Shown here one piece after another: positions 1 through 7,687 of a stretch of 11,325 bases of DNA. The translations under genes and the position numbers were made by a program. The notes below the pieces were generated by a model. The model saw nothing but the letters and a program-made list of their open reading frames with translations. It was not told the origin of the DNA and did not search any database. Position 1 is the first letter of the stretch. Every line of letters begins with the position of its first letter. Source of the stretch: Pseudomonadota bacterium (lineage in GTDB: Bacteria > Pseudomonadota > Gammaproteobacteria > Enterobacterales > Enterobacteriaceae); NCBI GenBank assembly GCA_023454395.1, contig JAEYFY010000111.1:1-11325 (forward strand). The letters run 5' to 3'.

Positions 1-19
1 ATAATCCCTCCTGTGGGAT
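1..19 (-). promoter_or_regulatory. Ribosome binding site of a gene starting at the left edge (pstS-like)
   Basis: Read on the minus strand, a full AGGAGG (positions 12 to 7) is followed by GATT and then AT at the very edge. If the next base outside the window is G, this forms an ATG start; E. coli pstS has a similar layout as I recall it. The motif sits in a small hairpin (ATCCC at 4-8 pairs with GGGAT at 15-19), so it may be partly hidden in the mRNA. The coding sequence itself is outside the window; pstS is inferred only from the promoter at 69-124. Confidence 0.55.
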
Positions 20-68
20 AGGTAGAATAATTTTCGACATCTATCAACTTCGGTTACGGTACGCACAG

Positions 69-124
69 ACAATAGGTCAGTTTGATGACAATTAAATGTC
101 TTAATTGTGACAGTTTTATGACAA
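69..124 (-). promoter_or_regulatory. PhoB-dependent promoter with four-unit Pho box, pstS-type
   Basis: On the minus strand, heptamers related to the PhoB half-site CTGTCAT repeat every 11 bp: TTGTCAT (118-124), CTGTCAC (107-113), a weaker AAGACAT (96-102) and TTGTCAT (85-91), each separated by a 4-bp A/T spacer. Ten bases after the last unit comes a -10-like TATTGT (69-74). PhoB is known to bind 7-bp direct repeats with 4-bp spacers that replace the -35 element, and the 10-bp gap to the -10 is the spacing in phoA and pstS. Four units, the third degenerate, closely resembles E. coli pstS. Transcription would run leftward out of the window. The target being pstS (phosphate-binding protein of the Pst transporter) is an inference. 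Confidence 0.8.
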
Positions 125-214
125 AGCGAAAAAATGATGAAATATTTATAGGAGGAGAGAAATGAGAAGAGAAATGGCGTAATAAAAGCACTTCAATATT
201 TGCAATAGAGTGGG

Positions 215-1555
215 CTAATCATCCTCATCTTCGCGCTCTTTTAATGGGAAGTTAGCACGGATTAATAATCCACCTTTAACGCTATCATCAAGCTCTACAT
301 AGCCACCATGAGCATCCATAATACGACGAATAATGGATAATCCTAACCCCGCCCCCGTTGAGCTACGTGCTTGTTCACCTTGAACAAAAGGTTGGAAAAG
401 ACGTTGTCTATCTTCTTGTGGAATACCCGGACCATCATCTTCAACTTGGAACCACGCATACTCTTCATCTTTTCCACTTGAAACGCTTATCCAGCCATGA
501 CCATAGCGAGTAGCATTCACCACCATATTGGTTAGTGCGCGTTTTACAGCAATAGGGTTAGCTGTGATATTAATGGGTTCAGGATGAAGATGCTCTTCGC
601 TGATTTTTCCGGAATTAGATTCAGCTGAAATAACTTCTCGTAATAGATTATTCATATCACACAGTTCTAAAGACATCTCTTTACCTGTGCGCATATAGTC
701 TAAGAATTGCCCAATAATAGCATCACAGTCTTCGATATCTTTATTGATAGAGTCTGCGAGGTAACTATCTTCGGGGCTCATCATTTCAGTGGCCAAACGA
801 ATTCGAGTCAGTGGTGTACGTAAATCATGGCTAACACCTGCCATAACAAGCGTTCTATCATTATCTAATGAGCGAATGCCTGATGACATTTGGTTAAAGG
901 CACGAATAATCGAGCGCATTTCAGAAGAGCCAGATTCAGGAATAGGCGGTGGAATAACCCCTTTCCCGATGCGACGCGCTGCATACTCCACTTCATTGAG
1001 TGGGCGATTTTGAAAACGGCTATAAAGCCAGAAAAAAGCAACAACGATAATAATAAAAATAATCGCTTGTCGGTAAACAGGCAGTAAGAAGTTTTGCCCT
1101 AATTCAGTGAGTGGAACGCGGATCCAAAGCGAGGGGGACATATACGTATTAACCCATAAGACTGGGTATTCTAGCGTATTTTCAATCCATAGTTCGGTTT
1201 TTCCTCCCAGATATTCAGACATCTGTTCACTTAATTCATCATCTATTTTGGCCCAATATAGCCCTTCCTCAAGTGCAGCATTTTTATCAAAGAAAGAGAC
1301 ACCGAGTTCGTTATAGATTTTATTACGTAAAGCAGGGGAGATTTTTAGCGGAGTGCCGTCTACTAGGATCAGTTCTTCAGGCATTAACGTACGTATTTCA
1401 TACGCTAAAACTTTATTAAATTGCTGAAGGCTTGGTCCCACAATAAGGTGTTGCACAACGATATAACTGGCTATCAAGCTAAAAAAAAGTAGCGAGATAA
1501 CCAGAAATAGCGAGCGTGTCAGTTTATTGTGGGGTGAAAGCCTCAGCCTTCTCAT
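215..1555 (-). CDS. envZ: Osmolarity sensor histidine kinase EnvZ
   Basis: Inner-membrane sensor kinase/phosphatase that phosphorylates and dephosphorylates OmpR in response to osmolarity and pH. The 446-residue product is close to E. coli EnvZ (450). Visible parts in order: first membrane segment about 15-36, periplasmic domain about 37-158, second membrane segment about 162-178, HAMP about 180-232, and a dimerisation/phosphoacceptor helix with [10 protein letters not shown], in which the phosphorylated His is residue 243, as in E. coli. The ATP-binding domain follows with N-box Asn347, G1 box DDGPGIP (373-379) and G2 box GAGLGLS (401-407). The tail ends in an acidic KEREDEDD. The ATG overlaps the ompR stop in an ATGA and has no good Shine-Dalgarno of its own, so translation is probably coupled to ompR. 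Stop is TAG. No strong terminator was seen after it, so transcripts may run toward the Pho promoter at 69-124. Confidence 0.97.
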   Translation of the reverse strand: MRRLRLSPHNKLTRSLFLVISLLFFSLIASYIVVQHLIVGPSLQQFNKVLAYEIRTLMPEELILVDGTPLKISPALRNKIYNELGVSFFDKNAALEEGLYWAKIDDELSEQMSEYLGGKTELWIENTLEYPVLWVNTYMSPSLWIRVPLTELGQNFLLPVYRQAIIFIIIVVAFFWLYSRFQNRPLNEVEYAARRIGKGVIPPPIPESGSSEMRSIIRAFNQMSSGIRSLDNDRTLVMAGVSHDLRTPLTRIRLATEMMSPEDSYLADSINKDIEDCDAIIGQFLDYMRTGKEMSLELCDMNNLLREVISAESNSGKISEEHLHPEPINITANPIAVKRALTNMVVNATRYGHGWISVSSGKDEEYAWFQVEDDGPGIPQEDRQRLFQPFVQGEQARSSTGAGLGLSIIRRIMDAHGGYVELDDSVKGGLLIRANFPLKEREDEDD

Positions 1556-2274
1556 TGAACGCTGGTTCCATCAGGAACGAAGACGTAGCCGAGTCCCCAA
1601 ACTGTTTGAATATAGCGAGGATGCGTTGGATCTTCTTCAATCATGCGACGTAAACGCGAAATTTGGACATCGATTGAACGCTCCATTGCACTGTATTCAC
1701 GACCACGAGCAAGGCTCATTAACTTATCACGAGAAAGTGGCTCGCGAGGGTGAGATACCAGTACTTTTAATACAGCGAATTCACCGCTTGTCAGAGGCAT
1801 ATGCTCTTCTTCGTGGAACATCTCACGCGTACCAAGGTTTAGCTTGAACTTACCAAAAGAGATAATGGCGTTATCTTGTGAAGGTGCACCCGGTAATTCA
1901 TTTGCTTGGCGACGAAGAACTGCGCGAATACGTGCCAGTAGTTCTCTTGGATTAAAGGGTTTTGAGATGTAATCGTCAGCACCGATTTCAAGCCCCACAA
2001 TTCTATCAACCTCTTCCCCTTTCGCAGTAACCATAATAATAGGGATAGGGTTGTTTTGGCTTCTTAAGCGGCGGCAAATAGAGAGGCCATCCTCACCAGG
2101 AAGCATTAAATCGAGCACAATAAGATGGATAGATTCGCGAGTGAGCAGACGATCCATTTGATCGGCGTTTGCGGCAGTACGGATTTGAAAACCTTGCTCT
2201 GTCAAATAGCGCTCTAAGAGTGAACGCAGACGTAAATCATCGTCTACGATTAGCACTTTATAACTTTCTTGCAT
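1552..2274 (-). CDS. ompR: Osmolarity response regulator OmpR
   Basis: Cytoplasmic response regulator of the OmpR/PhoB class that controls porin and other envelope genes when phosphorylated by EnvZ. The 240-residue protein has an N-terminal receiver domain with acidic pocket DDD (11-13), phosphoacceptor Asp55 in VLDLMLPG, switch Thr83 and conserved Lys105 in SKPF, all numbered as in E. coli OmpR. After a linker about 122-135, the winged-helix DNA-binding domain (about 137-236) contains [10 protein letters not shown] and the recognition-helix region [12 protein letters not shown], ending in [17 protein letters not shown] (2283-2287) lies 8 bases before the ATG. It is first in a two-gene unit with envZ. 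Upstream greB lies on the same strand 149 bases away with no strong terminator between, so read-through from greB is possible. Confidence 0.98.
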   Translation of the reverse strand: MQESYKVLIVDDDLRLRSLLERYLTEQGFQIRTAANADQMDRLLTRESIHLIVLDLMLPGEDGLSICRRLRSQNNPIPIIMVTAKGEEVDRIVGLEIGADDYISKPFNPRELLARIRAVLRRQANELPGAPSQDNAIISFGKFKLNLGTREMFHEEEHMPLTSGEFAVLKVLVSHPREPLSRDKLMSLARGREYSAMERSIDVQISRLRRMIEEDPTHPRYIQTVWGLGYVFVPDGTSVQ

Positions 2275-2312
2275 TTTTTAAGCTCCCGAAGTGCAAATGC
2301 ATTTATTAGCGA

Positions 2313-2342
2313 ATTCTATCATCGATAAGAATATTAAACCAA
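2313..2342 (-). promoter_or_regulatory. Candidate sigma-70 promoter for ompR-envZ
   Basis: On the minus strand TTGGTT (2337-2342) and TAGAAT (2313-2318) are 18 bases apart, about 40 bases before the ompR start. The -10 matches consensus at five of six positions but the -35 at only three. The region is very AT-rich, so a chance match cannot be excluded. Confidence 0.3.
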
Positions 2343-2423
2343 AACCAAAGAATAAATGTTAATAATTTATAGATAAAACTTGTTCATTGGTCTTAATAAA
2401 GGATATAAAGCTATTTATTTATC

Positions 2424-2903
2424 TTATTTCGAATGATATTCGATAGATAATACGCAGTAATTAACTTCACCACCTGGTGTTTGCACACTAATTTCATCAT
2501 CAACTTGCTTACCAATAAGCGCTCTAGCAACAGGGGAATCAATAGAAATCCACTGTTTTGCTGGATCAAATTCATCGGGACCCACAAGCCTAAAGGTTTT
2601 GATATTTTCGTCATCATCTTCAAGCGTGACCCAAGCACCGAAAAAGACTTTTCCTTCTTGGCGCGGATCTGGGTCAACGATTTTTAGTTCATCAAGACGT
2701 TTTGATAAAAAACGAACACGTCTATCAATTTCCCGTAATCGCTTCTTTCCATAAATATATTCAGCATTTTCTGAACGGTCACCTTGTGCCGCTGCTTCTG
2801 AAACCGATTGTGTGACACGCGGGCGTTCTTCTTTCCAAAGATATTTTAGCTCTTTGTCTAAGGCATACCAGCCATCACGAGTAATATAGTTACTTTTTGC
2901 CAT
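2424..2903 (-). CDS. greB: Transcript cleavage factor GreB
   Basis: Secondary-channel factor that stimulates RNA polymerase to cleave backtracked transcripts and resume elongation. The product is 159 residues (E. coli GreB 158). The N-terminal coiled coil (about 1-80) carries the tip motif GDRSENAEY with acidic residues Asp42 and Glu45 that help coordinate catalytic Mg2+, and the family signature KKRLREIDRRVRFLSKRL. The C-terminal FKBP-like domain (about 82-159) starts at EGKVFFGAWV and includes SIDSPVARALIGK. The N-terminus aligns with E. coli GreB, which fixes the start, although no good Shine-Dalgarno precedes this ATG. From memory of E. coli, greB there is divergent from ompR and codirectional with tex; here it is the reverse, which suggests a local inversion of this gene. 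Confidence 0.97.
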   Translation of the reverse strand: MAKSNYITRDGWYALDKELKYLWKEERPRVTQSVSEAAAQGDRSENAEYIYGKKRLREIDRRVRFLSKRLDELKIVDPDPRQEGKVFFGAWVTLEDDDENIKTFRLVGPDEFDPAKQWISIDSPVARALIGKQVDDEISVQTPGGEVNYCVLSIEYHSK

Positions 2904-2944
2904 TACGAATAAAAACTATCATCAACATTGAATTTCATAAAGGT

Positions 2945-2950
2945 ACTATA
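2945..2950 (-). promoter_or_regulatory. Candidate -10 element for greB
   Basis: A minus-strand TATAGT lies about 40 bases before the greB ATG, in the 181-base gap shared with tex. It matches the -10 consensus at five of six positions, but I see no convincing -35 hexamer 16-18 bases upstream. Confidence 0.25.
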
Positions 2951-3036
2951 GCGTGAATGTTAAAATAATCTGTTAATTTCCTCATAATTGTCGAGCTAGA
3001 TAGGAATTTTGCCAAATTTTTTTAATGCTCTGCGTG

Positions 3037-3042
3037 TATAAT
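3037..3042 (+). promoter_or_regulatory. Candidate -10 element for tex
   Basis: A perfect TATAAT about 43 bases before the tex ATG, preceded by TGCGTG. A TTGCCA (3009-3014) is 22 bases upstream, too far to be a normal -35, so the promoter may depend on the strong -10 or on an activator. Confidence 0.4.
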
Positions 3043-3084
3043 AGCCATCTTTTTTAACTATTCCTCTCGGTAGGTAAATATTTT

Positions 3085-5424
3085 ATGAATGAATCATTAA
3101 GCCGAATTATTGCAGATGAGCTATCTGTGAAGCCCCAGCAAGTCCTTTCGGCTATAACGTTACTGGATGAAGGGAATACGGTGCCATTTGTTGCCCGTTA
3201 TCGTAAAGAGGTCACCGGCGGATTAGATGATACGCAATTACGTCAACTAGAAACTCGCCTTGGTTACTTACGCGAACTCAACGATCGTCGCCAAACAATT
3301 TTAAAATCAATTGAAGAACAAGGAAAACTGACACCAGAACTGCATTCTTCAATTAATGAAACTCAAAGTAAAACAGAGCTTGAAGATCTCTATCTTCCTT
3401 ATAAGCCTAAGCGCCGTACTCGTGGGCAAATTGCGATTGAAAATGGATTAGAGCCATTAGCTGATTTATTGTGGAATGAACCACAAAATAATCCAGAAGA
3501 AGCCGCGGCTATTTATATCAATGCAGAAAAAGGTGTTGATGACACCAAAGCCGCTTTAGATGGCGCACGTTATATTTTAATGGAACGTTTTTCAGAAGAT
3601 GCGGGATTATTAGCAAAAGTTCGCCAATATTTATGGAAAAATGCGCATCTTGTTGCCAAAGTGATTGATGGCAAAGAAGCTGAAGGCGCTAAATTTAGTG
3701 ATTATTTTGATCATCACGAGCCTATTGCTAATGTTCCCTCTCACCGTGCTTTAGCCATGTTTCGTGGTCGTAACGAAGGTATTCTTCAATTATCACTTAA
3801 TCCTGATCCGCAATTTGAAGAAGCTCCCAAAGAGAGCTACGGTGAACAACTGGTTACAGAGCATTTAGGGTTACGTTTAAATAATCAACCGGCAGATAGC
3901 TGGCGTAAAGCTGTTGTAAGTTGGACTTGGCGCATAAAAGTTTTAATGCATATTGAAACAGAACTAATGAGCCAATTACGAGAAAAAGCGGAAGAAGAAG
4001 CGATTAATGTTTTTGCTCGTAACCTTAATGATTTATTGATGGCAGCGCCTGCCGGTATGCGTGCCACAATGGGGCTTGATCCTGGTTTACGTACGGGTGT
4101 TAAAGTTGCGGTTGTTGATAGCACGGGCAAATTAATTGCCACAGATACAATTTATCCACATACAGGACAAGCGGATAAAGCCGCGGCAAGTGTAGCTGCG
4201 TTATGTATTAAGCATAATGTGGAGTTGGTGGCGATTGGTAATGGTACGGCTTCTCGTGAAACAGAGCGATTTTTTGCTGAAACAGTAAAACGCTATCCGC
4301 AAGTGAAAGCGCAAAAAGTGATTGTTAGTGAAGCGGGTGCATCGGTGTATTCTGCGTCAGAGCTTGCCGCTAATGAATTTCCTGATTTAGATGTTTCTAT
4401 CCGTGGTGCGGTTTCTATCGCGCGTCGCTTACAAGACCCTCTGGCTGAACTTGTAAAAATTGATCCTAAATCAATTGGTGTGGGTCAATATCAGCATGAT
4501 GTTAGCCAAACATTATTAGCAAGAAAACTTGATACTGTCGTTGAAGACTGTGTGAATGGCGTTGGTGTTGACTTAAATACCGCATCAGTACCGTTATTAA
4601 CGCGTGTTGCAGGGCTTAGCCAATCTATAGCTCAAAATATTATTAGCTGGCGCGATGAGAATGGTCGTTTTATTGATAGAAAACAGTTACTCAAAGTGGC
4701 GCGTTTAGGGCCAAAAGCCTTTGAACAATGTGCTGGTTTCTTACGTATTCGAGATGGTAAAAATCCGCTTGATGCCTCAACGGTTCACCCTGAAGCGTAT
4801 CCTGTTGTTGAAAATATCCTGCAATCTACCCATCAAAAAATTGATGATTTAATGGGGAATAGCACTTTAATTTCACAAGTAGACGCAAGAGCATTTATTA
4901 CGGAGCAGTTTGGTCTGCCAACGATTAATGACATCTTAAAAGAGTTAGCGAAACCAGGACGCGACCCACGCCCAGAGTTTAAAACAGCGACTTTTGCTGA
5001 AGGTGTTGAAACGATGAATGACTTAGTTAGTGGCATGATCCTTGAAGGAACGGTGACTAACGTGACTAATTTCGGTGCATTCGTTGATATCGGTGTACAC
5101 CAAGATGGCTTGGTGCATATTTCTTCTTTAGCTGATCGATTTATTGAAGATCCACATACTGTGGTGAAAACTGGAGATATTGTTAAAGTTAAAGTTCTTG
5201 AGGTTGATTTAGCTCGTAAGCGCATCGCATTAACTATGCGTTTAGATGAAGTCGCAGGTGATAGTGATAAAAAACCATCATCATCAAATACCTCGAATTC
5301 TGTTAGAAATAACAAAGGGCAAAAACCTGCCCGTGGTAACCGTCAGCCAATGAATAATGGTAATAATGCAGGAAATAGTGCAATGGGTGATGCTTTAGCC
5401 GCTGCATTTGGAAAAAAACGCTAA
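3085..5424 (+). CDS. tex: Tex/YhgF family RNA-binding transcription accessory protein
   Basis: Cytoplasmic nucleic-acid-binding protein conserved across bacteria, linked to transcription and RNA metabolism. The 779-residue length matches E. coli YhgF (about 773). Order of parts: helical N-terminal Tex domain (about 1-320, starting [20 protein letters not shown]), a YqgF/RNase H-like domain beginning at [16 protein letters not shown] (about 330-460), a helix-hairpin-helix region (about 493-560, with [15 protein letters not shown]), and a C-terminal S1 RNA-binding domain (about 651-720, [21 protein letters not shown]). A low-complexity Ser/Asn/Gly-rich basic tail ends in AAAFGKKR, typical of the family. 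AGGT (3072-3075) lies 9 bases before the ATG. A strong terminator follows 51 bases after the stop. feoABC, which follows yhgF in E. coli, is absent here. Confidence 0.97.
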   Translation: MNESLSRIIADELSVKPQQVLSAITLLDEGNTVPFVARYRKEVTGGLDDTQLRQLETRLGYLRELNDRRQTILKSIEEQGKLTPELHSSINETQSKTELEDLYLPYKPKRRTRGQIAIENGLEPLADLLWNEPQNNPEEAAAIYINAEKGVDDTKAALDGARYILMERFSEDAGLLAKVRQYLWKNAHLVAKVIDGKEAEGAKFSDYFDHHEPIANVPSHRALAMFRGRNEGILQLSLNPDPQFEEAPKESYGEQLVTEHLGLRLNNQPADSWRKAVVSWTWRIKVLMHIETELMSQLREKAEEEAINVFARNLNDLLMAAPAGMRATMGLDPGLRTGVKVAVVDSTGKLIATDTIYPHTGQADKAAASVAALCIKHNVELVAIGNGTASRETERFFAETVKRYPQVKAQKVIVSEAGASVYSASELAANEFPDLDVSIRGAVSIARRLQDPLAELVKIDPKSIGVGQYQHDVSQTLLARKLDTVVEDCVNGVGVDLNTASVPLLTRVAGLSQSIAQNIISWRDENGRFIDRKQLLKVARLGPKAFEQCAGFLRIRDGKNPLDASTVHPEAYPVVENILQSTHQKIDDLMGNSTLISQVDARAFITEQFGLPTINDILKELAKPGRDPRPEFKTATFAEGVETMNDLVSGMILEGTVTNVTNFGAFVDIGVHQDGLVHISSLADRFIEDPHTVVKTGDIVKVKVLEVDLARKRIALTMRLDEVAGDSDKKPSSSNTSNSVRNNKGQKPARGNRQPMNNGNNAGNSAMGDALAAAFGKKR

Positions 5425-5475
5425 TAGCGTATTTATTATTACCGTATTTGTCGGTAAAAAGAACGAAAATAATGG

Positions 5476-5513
5476 GCGTGATATAATCAATATTGGTTAT
5501 ATCGCGTTTTTTT
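5476..5513 (+). terminator. Rho-independent terminator of tex
   Basis: GCGTGATATAA (5476-5486) pairs with TTATATCGCGT (5497-5507), giving eleven pairs of which two are G-T wobbles. The loop contains the self-complementary CAATATTG. A run of seven T (5507-5513) follows directly. Confidence 0.85.
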
Positions 5514-5571
5514 ATTACACATTATTTAGATTTTTTCTTTAGATAAAGGTATTTATAAGAACGAATTAAAT

Positions 5572-5604
5572 AGCCATATAATATAAATTGGCTTCTATTT
5601 TTTT
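5572..5604 (+). terminator. Possible second terminator downstream of tex
   Basis: AGCCA (5572-5576) pairs with TGGCT (5589-5593) across a 12-base AT-rich loop, and a run of seven T (5598-5604) starts four bases later. It could back up the tex terminator or end a very short transcript. The stem is short. Confidence 0.4.
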
Positions 5605-5767
5605 ATGGGTTTAATTTTAAACTGACTTAAGGGATATTGAAAAAATAATAGATAAAGCATTACCTATTTTATCTTTATATTTATTTGTTGTTATTTTTAT
5701 CGACTATCTTCTATTCTCCCCATCGCTGATTGCCTTTATATTATCAAATAAGAGTTGATGGTCTTTT

Positions 5768-5791
5768 AACCTTATTATTATTAAGGTTTTT
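5768..5791 (+). terminator. Terminator-like stem-loop in the operon leader
   Basis: AACCTTA (5768-5774) and TAAGGTT (5782-5788) form a perfect 7-bp stem with a 7-base loop, followed by a short T run (TTT at 5789-5791, five T in all with the stem end). It is about 115 bases before the first lipoprotein start. It could attenuate the operon or terminate a leader transcript. The GC content is low and the T run short. Confidence 0.35.
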
Positions 5792-5796
5792 AAGGG

Positions 5797-5812
5797 TAGC
5801 TCTCACGAGCTA
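5797..5812 (+). repeat. Perfect 6-bp inverted repeat in the operon leader
   Basis: TAGCTC (5797-5802) and GAGCTA (5807-5812) form a perfect stem with a TCAC tetraloop, just after the previous stem-loop. No T run follows, so it is not a terminator by itself. It could be an mRNA leader hairpin or a protein-binding dyad. Confidence 0.5.
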
Positions 5813-5905
5813 AAATCGAAAGCATTATTTCTGTTTATATCAACCCTGCTTCAATTAATAGAATGAATATCTATGGGTTTATTTCACCTTTATTGGGTTA
5901 TTAAT

Positions 5906-6580
5906 ATGAATTTAAATAAATTATCGTTTGGTTTGATCATGATTTCTGCTTCATTACTAGCAGGGTGTGCATCAGAATCTTCACGCTCTTTAGAAGTCGC
6001 TAAAGTTGCAACCTATAACACAACTTATACAGGCACTAAGAGCGCTATTTCTATTGGTAAGTTTGATAACCGTTCTAGTTATATGAATGGAATATTCTCT
6101 GATGGAGTTGATAGATTAGGCAATCAATCCAAAACGATTTTAATGACGCACTTACAACAAACAGGGCGTTTTAATGTATTAGACAGAGCCAATTTATCTG
6201 AATTAAAAGAAGAAGCCGGTATTAAAGGGCAAAGCCAACAATTGAAAGGCGCTAATTATGTGATAACGGGTGATGTGACAGAATTTGGCCGTAAAGAAGT
6301 GGGTGATCGTCAATTATTCGGTATTTTAGGCCGCGGTAAAACACAAGTTGCTTATGCAAAAGTGAATTTAAACGTTGTGAATGTGAATACATCAGAAGTG
6401 GTGTTCTCATCTCAAGGCGCGGGTGAATATGAGCTTTCTAACCGTGAAATCATTGGGTTTGGTGGAACAGCAAGCTATGACTCAACACTGAACGGTAAAG
6501 TGCTTGATTTAGCGATCCGCGAAGCGGTTAACAATTTAGTTGCAGGTATTGAGAGCAATGCTTGGCAGCCTTCAAAATAA
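5906..6580 (+). CDS. CsgG/HfaB-family outer-membrane lipoprotein
   Basis: The start at 5906 gives 224 residues with a textbook lipoprotein signal: MNLNK, a hydrophobic stretch, then LLAG before Cys21. The residue after Cys is Ala, not Asp, so outer-membrane sorting is expected. An upstream ATG at 5873 would add 11 residues ahead of a complete signal peptide and is less likely. The mature protein shows the CsgG-family pattern: a SIGKFDNRS strand, the helix and strand around GRFNVLDRANLSELKEEAGI, a NYVITGDVTEFG strand, and a region VNLNVVNVNTSEVVFSSQGAGEY like the CsgG segment before its channel-forming part. It is shorter than E. coli CsgG (277). CsgG forms the curli secretion pore, but no csgA, B, E or F lies here, so pore formation and cargo are unproven. 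First gene of a three-lipoprotein operon; the gap to the next gene is 23 bases. Confidence 0.88.
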   Translation: MNLNKLSFGLIMISASLLAGCASESSRSLEVAKVATYNTTYTGTKSAISIGKFDNRSSYMNGIFSDGVDRLGNQSKTILMTHLQQTGRFNVLDRANLSELKEEAGIKGQSQQLKGANYVITGDVTEFGRKEVGDRQLFGILGRGKTQVAYAKVNLNVVNVNTSEVVFSSQGAGEYELSNREIIGFGGTASYDSTLNGKVLDLAIREAVNNLVAGIESNAWQPSK

Positions 6581-6603
6581 TGCGCTTTTATAAGGATATA
6601 ACG

Positions 6604-6957
6604 ATGTCTAAACCATTAATAAGCCTTGTTTTGGGGGCATTATTACTGACAGGCTGTGCAAGTGGTCCGAAACCACTTTATAACTGGGACAGTTATCAAC
6701 AAGTGGTATATCAGCACTATCAACAAAGTGAAAGTGATCCTCAAGCACAAATTGATGCATTGAAGAAAAGTATAGAGCTTTCTCGCGCTAAATCATTAGG
6801 TATTCCACCAGGATTACATGCACATTTAGGGATGTTATATGGTGCGACGGGTGCATTAGATTTAGCGATGGCAGAATTTACTGAAGAAAAAGTACTTTAC
6901 CCTGAATCAGCGGAATTTATGGATCGCCTGATGAAAAATAAAGGAATGCAAAAATGA
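6604..6957 (+). CDS. DUF4810-type small lipoprotein
   Basis: A 117-residue lipoprotein. The start at 6604 is chosen because AAGGAT (6592-6597) sits upstream at good spacing and the product begins with a clean signal peptide, MSKPLISLVLGALLLTG before Cys18, with Ala at +2 (outer membrane). The mature part starts near YNWDSYQQVVYQHYQQ and continues as two helical stretches, with LHAHLGMLYGATGALDLAMAEFTEEKVLYPES resembling one tetratricopeptide-like repeat. That pattern and the position between a CsgG-like and a DUF799-like gene fit the DUF4810 family, whose function I do not know. A scaffold or interaction role is inferred from the helical repeat. The stop overlaps the next start in an ATGA, so translation is probably coupled. 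Confidence 0.82.
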   Translation: MSKPLISLVLGALLLTGCASGPKPLYNWDSYQQVVYQHYQQSESDPQAQIDALKKSIELSRAKSLGIPPGLHAHLGMLYGATGALDLAMAEFTEEKVLYPESAEFMDRLMKNKGMQK

Positions 6958-7610
6958 GTCGATTATTCGCTTTAATTTGCTTGGCTTTTGCGTTGGTATT
7001 AACGGGATGCGCCCAGCCTGTTAAAACAGATTACACTGCATTTAAACAGAGTAAACCAAAAAGTATTTTAGTCTTAGTGCCGCAAAACCACACAACGGAA
7101 GTTAGCGCGGGGCACAGCTTCTTATCTCAAGTAACATATCCTTTGGCAGAAGCGGGATATTATGTTTTCCCTGTTGCTGTTGTTGAAGAAACATTTAAGC
7201 AAAATGGTTTATCCATGGCAGGGGATATTCATGCAGTAAGCCCTAATAAACTTCGTGAAATCTTTGGTGCTGATGCTGTTTTATACTTAGATATCACAGA
7301 GTTTGGAACGTCATATCAAATTATTTCTAGTGATACGCGAGTGACTGTTACTGCTAAGCTTGTTGATCTTCGTAATGGTGGCGTGTTGTGGAGTAGTTCT
7401 GCAACGGCATCAAGTACAGAAACAGACGGCTCTTCAGGTAGTTTAATAGGGATGTTGGTTTCAGCCGTTGTGAATCAAATTGTGAATACCGTATCAGACA
7501 AAAGCTACCAAATTGCAGGCATAACCAGTATACGTTTACTTTCAGCAGGAAAGGCGAACGGTATTCTATATGGCCCACGCTCTCCTAGTTATGGTAAAGA
7601 TGCAGAATAA
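6954..7610 (+). CDS. DUF799 / GNA1162-family lipoprotein
   Basis: A 218-residue lipoprotein with signal MSRLFALICLAFALVLTG before Cys19 and Ala at +2, so outer-membrane sorting is expected. The mature domain has features of the DUF799 family, which includes neisserial surface antigen GNA1162: KSILVLVPQNHTTEV near the start, YPLAEAGYYVFPVAVVEETFKQNGLS, the LREIFGADAVLYLDITEFG strand, and VTAKLVDLRNGGVLWSSSATAS, which also echoes the CsgG/TolB-like alpha-beta fold. A Ser/Gly-rich stretch (about 155-168) precedes a hydrophobic helix. Its ATG overlaps the previous stop and has AAGGA upstream. GNA1162 is encoded, as I recall, beside DUF4810- and CsgG-type genes in Neisseria, which supports a conserved three-protein unit. 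The molecular function is not established. Confidence 0.87.
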   Translation: MSRLFALICLAFALVLTGCAQPVKTDYTAFKQSKPKSILVLVPQNHTTEVSAGHSFLSQVTYPLAEAGYYVFPVAVVEETFKQNGLSMAGDIHAVSPNKLREIFGADAVLYLDITEFGTSYQIISSDTRVTVTAKLVDLRNGGVLWSSSATASSTETDGSSGSLIGMLVSAVVNQIVNTVSDKSYQIAGITSIRLLSAGKANGILYGPRSPSYGKDAE

Positions 7611-7641
7611 GCAAATGCAATAAAATAAGCATAATAATGAA

Positions 7642-7687
7642 AAGGCTCTGTTTAATTAGTTTAAAATAAGCAGAGCCTTATTTTATT
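7642..7687 (+). terminator. Rho-independent terminator of the lipoprotein operon
   Basis: AAGGCTCTG (7642-7650) and CAGAGCCTT (7671-7679) form a perfect 9-bp stem, and the loop can form a second small stem (TTTAA with TTAAA). A T-rich tail (TTTTATTT) follows. The minus strand also has a T-rich stretch after the stem, so the element may work in both directions. It begins 32 bases after the last lipoprotein stop. Confidence 0.88.

Larger units (their letters stand above)
5605..5905. other. Gene-free AT-rich leader region before the lipoprotein operon
   Basis: No open frame with a credible start or coding signature was seen on either strand. The stretch must hold the promoter of the downstream operon, but no clear -35/-10 pair stands out; TTGATG (5755-5760) with TATTAA 18 bases later is the best match, at four of six positions each. 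It contains the two stem-loops listed at 5768-5791 and 5797-5812, and a possible long-range pairing of CCATC (5720-5724) with GATGG (5757-5761). Confidence 0.6.

Noticed and set aside
162..182. Six-codon plus-strand frame with a strong GGAGGAG before it
   Set aside because: Too short to support and with no conservation evidence; the purine-rich stretch is enough to create a ribosome-site look-alike.
126..214. Terminator after envZ
   Set aside because: Only a 4-bp CACT/AGTG pairing with a poor interior was found before a T-rich stretch; too weak to list.
1527..1847. 106-codon plus-strand open frame over the ompR/envZ junction
   Set aside because: Antisense shadow of strongly conserved coding sequence.
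4833..5315. 160-codon minus-strand open frame inside tex
   Set aside because: It is antisense to the well-conserved HhH and S1 regions of tex and its translation shows no recognisable domain.
5873..5905. Upstream ATG that would lengthen the CsgG-like protein by 11 residues
   Set aside because: The internal ATG at 5906 gives a complete lipoprotein signal peptide with a normal short basic N-region; the extension would place extra residues, including hydrophobic ones, ahead of it and has no better ribosome binding site.
6562..6603. Upstream ATG for the second lipoprotein, overlapping the end of the CsgG-like gene
   Set aside because: It lies inside the previous gene, whereas the ATG at 6604 has a good AAGGAT and begins a clean signal peptide.
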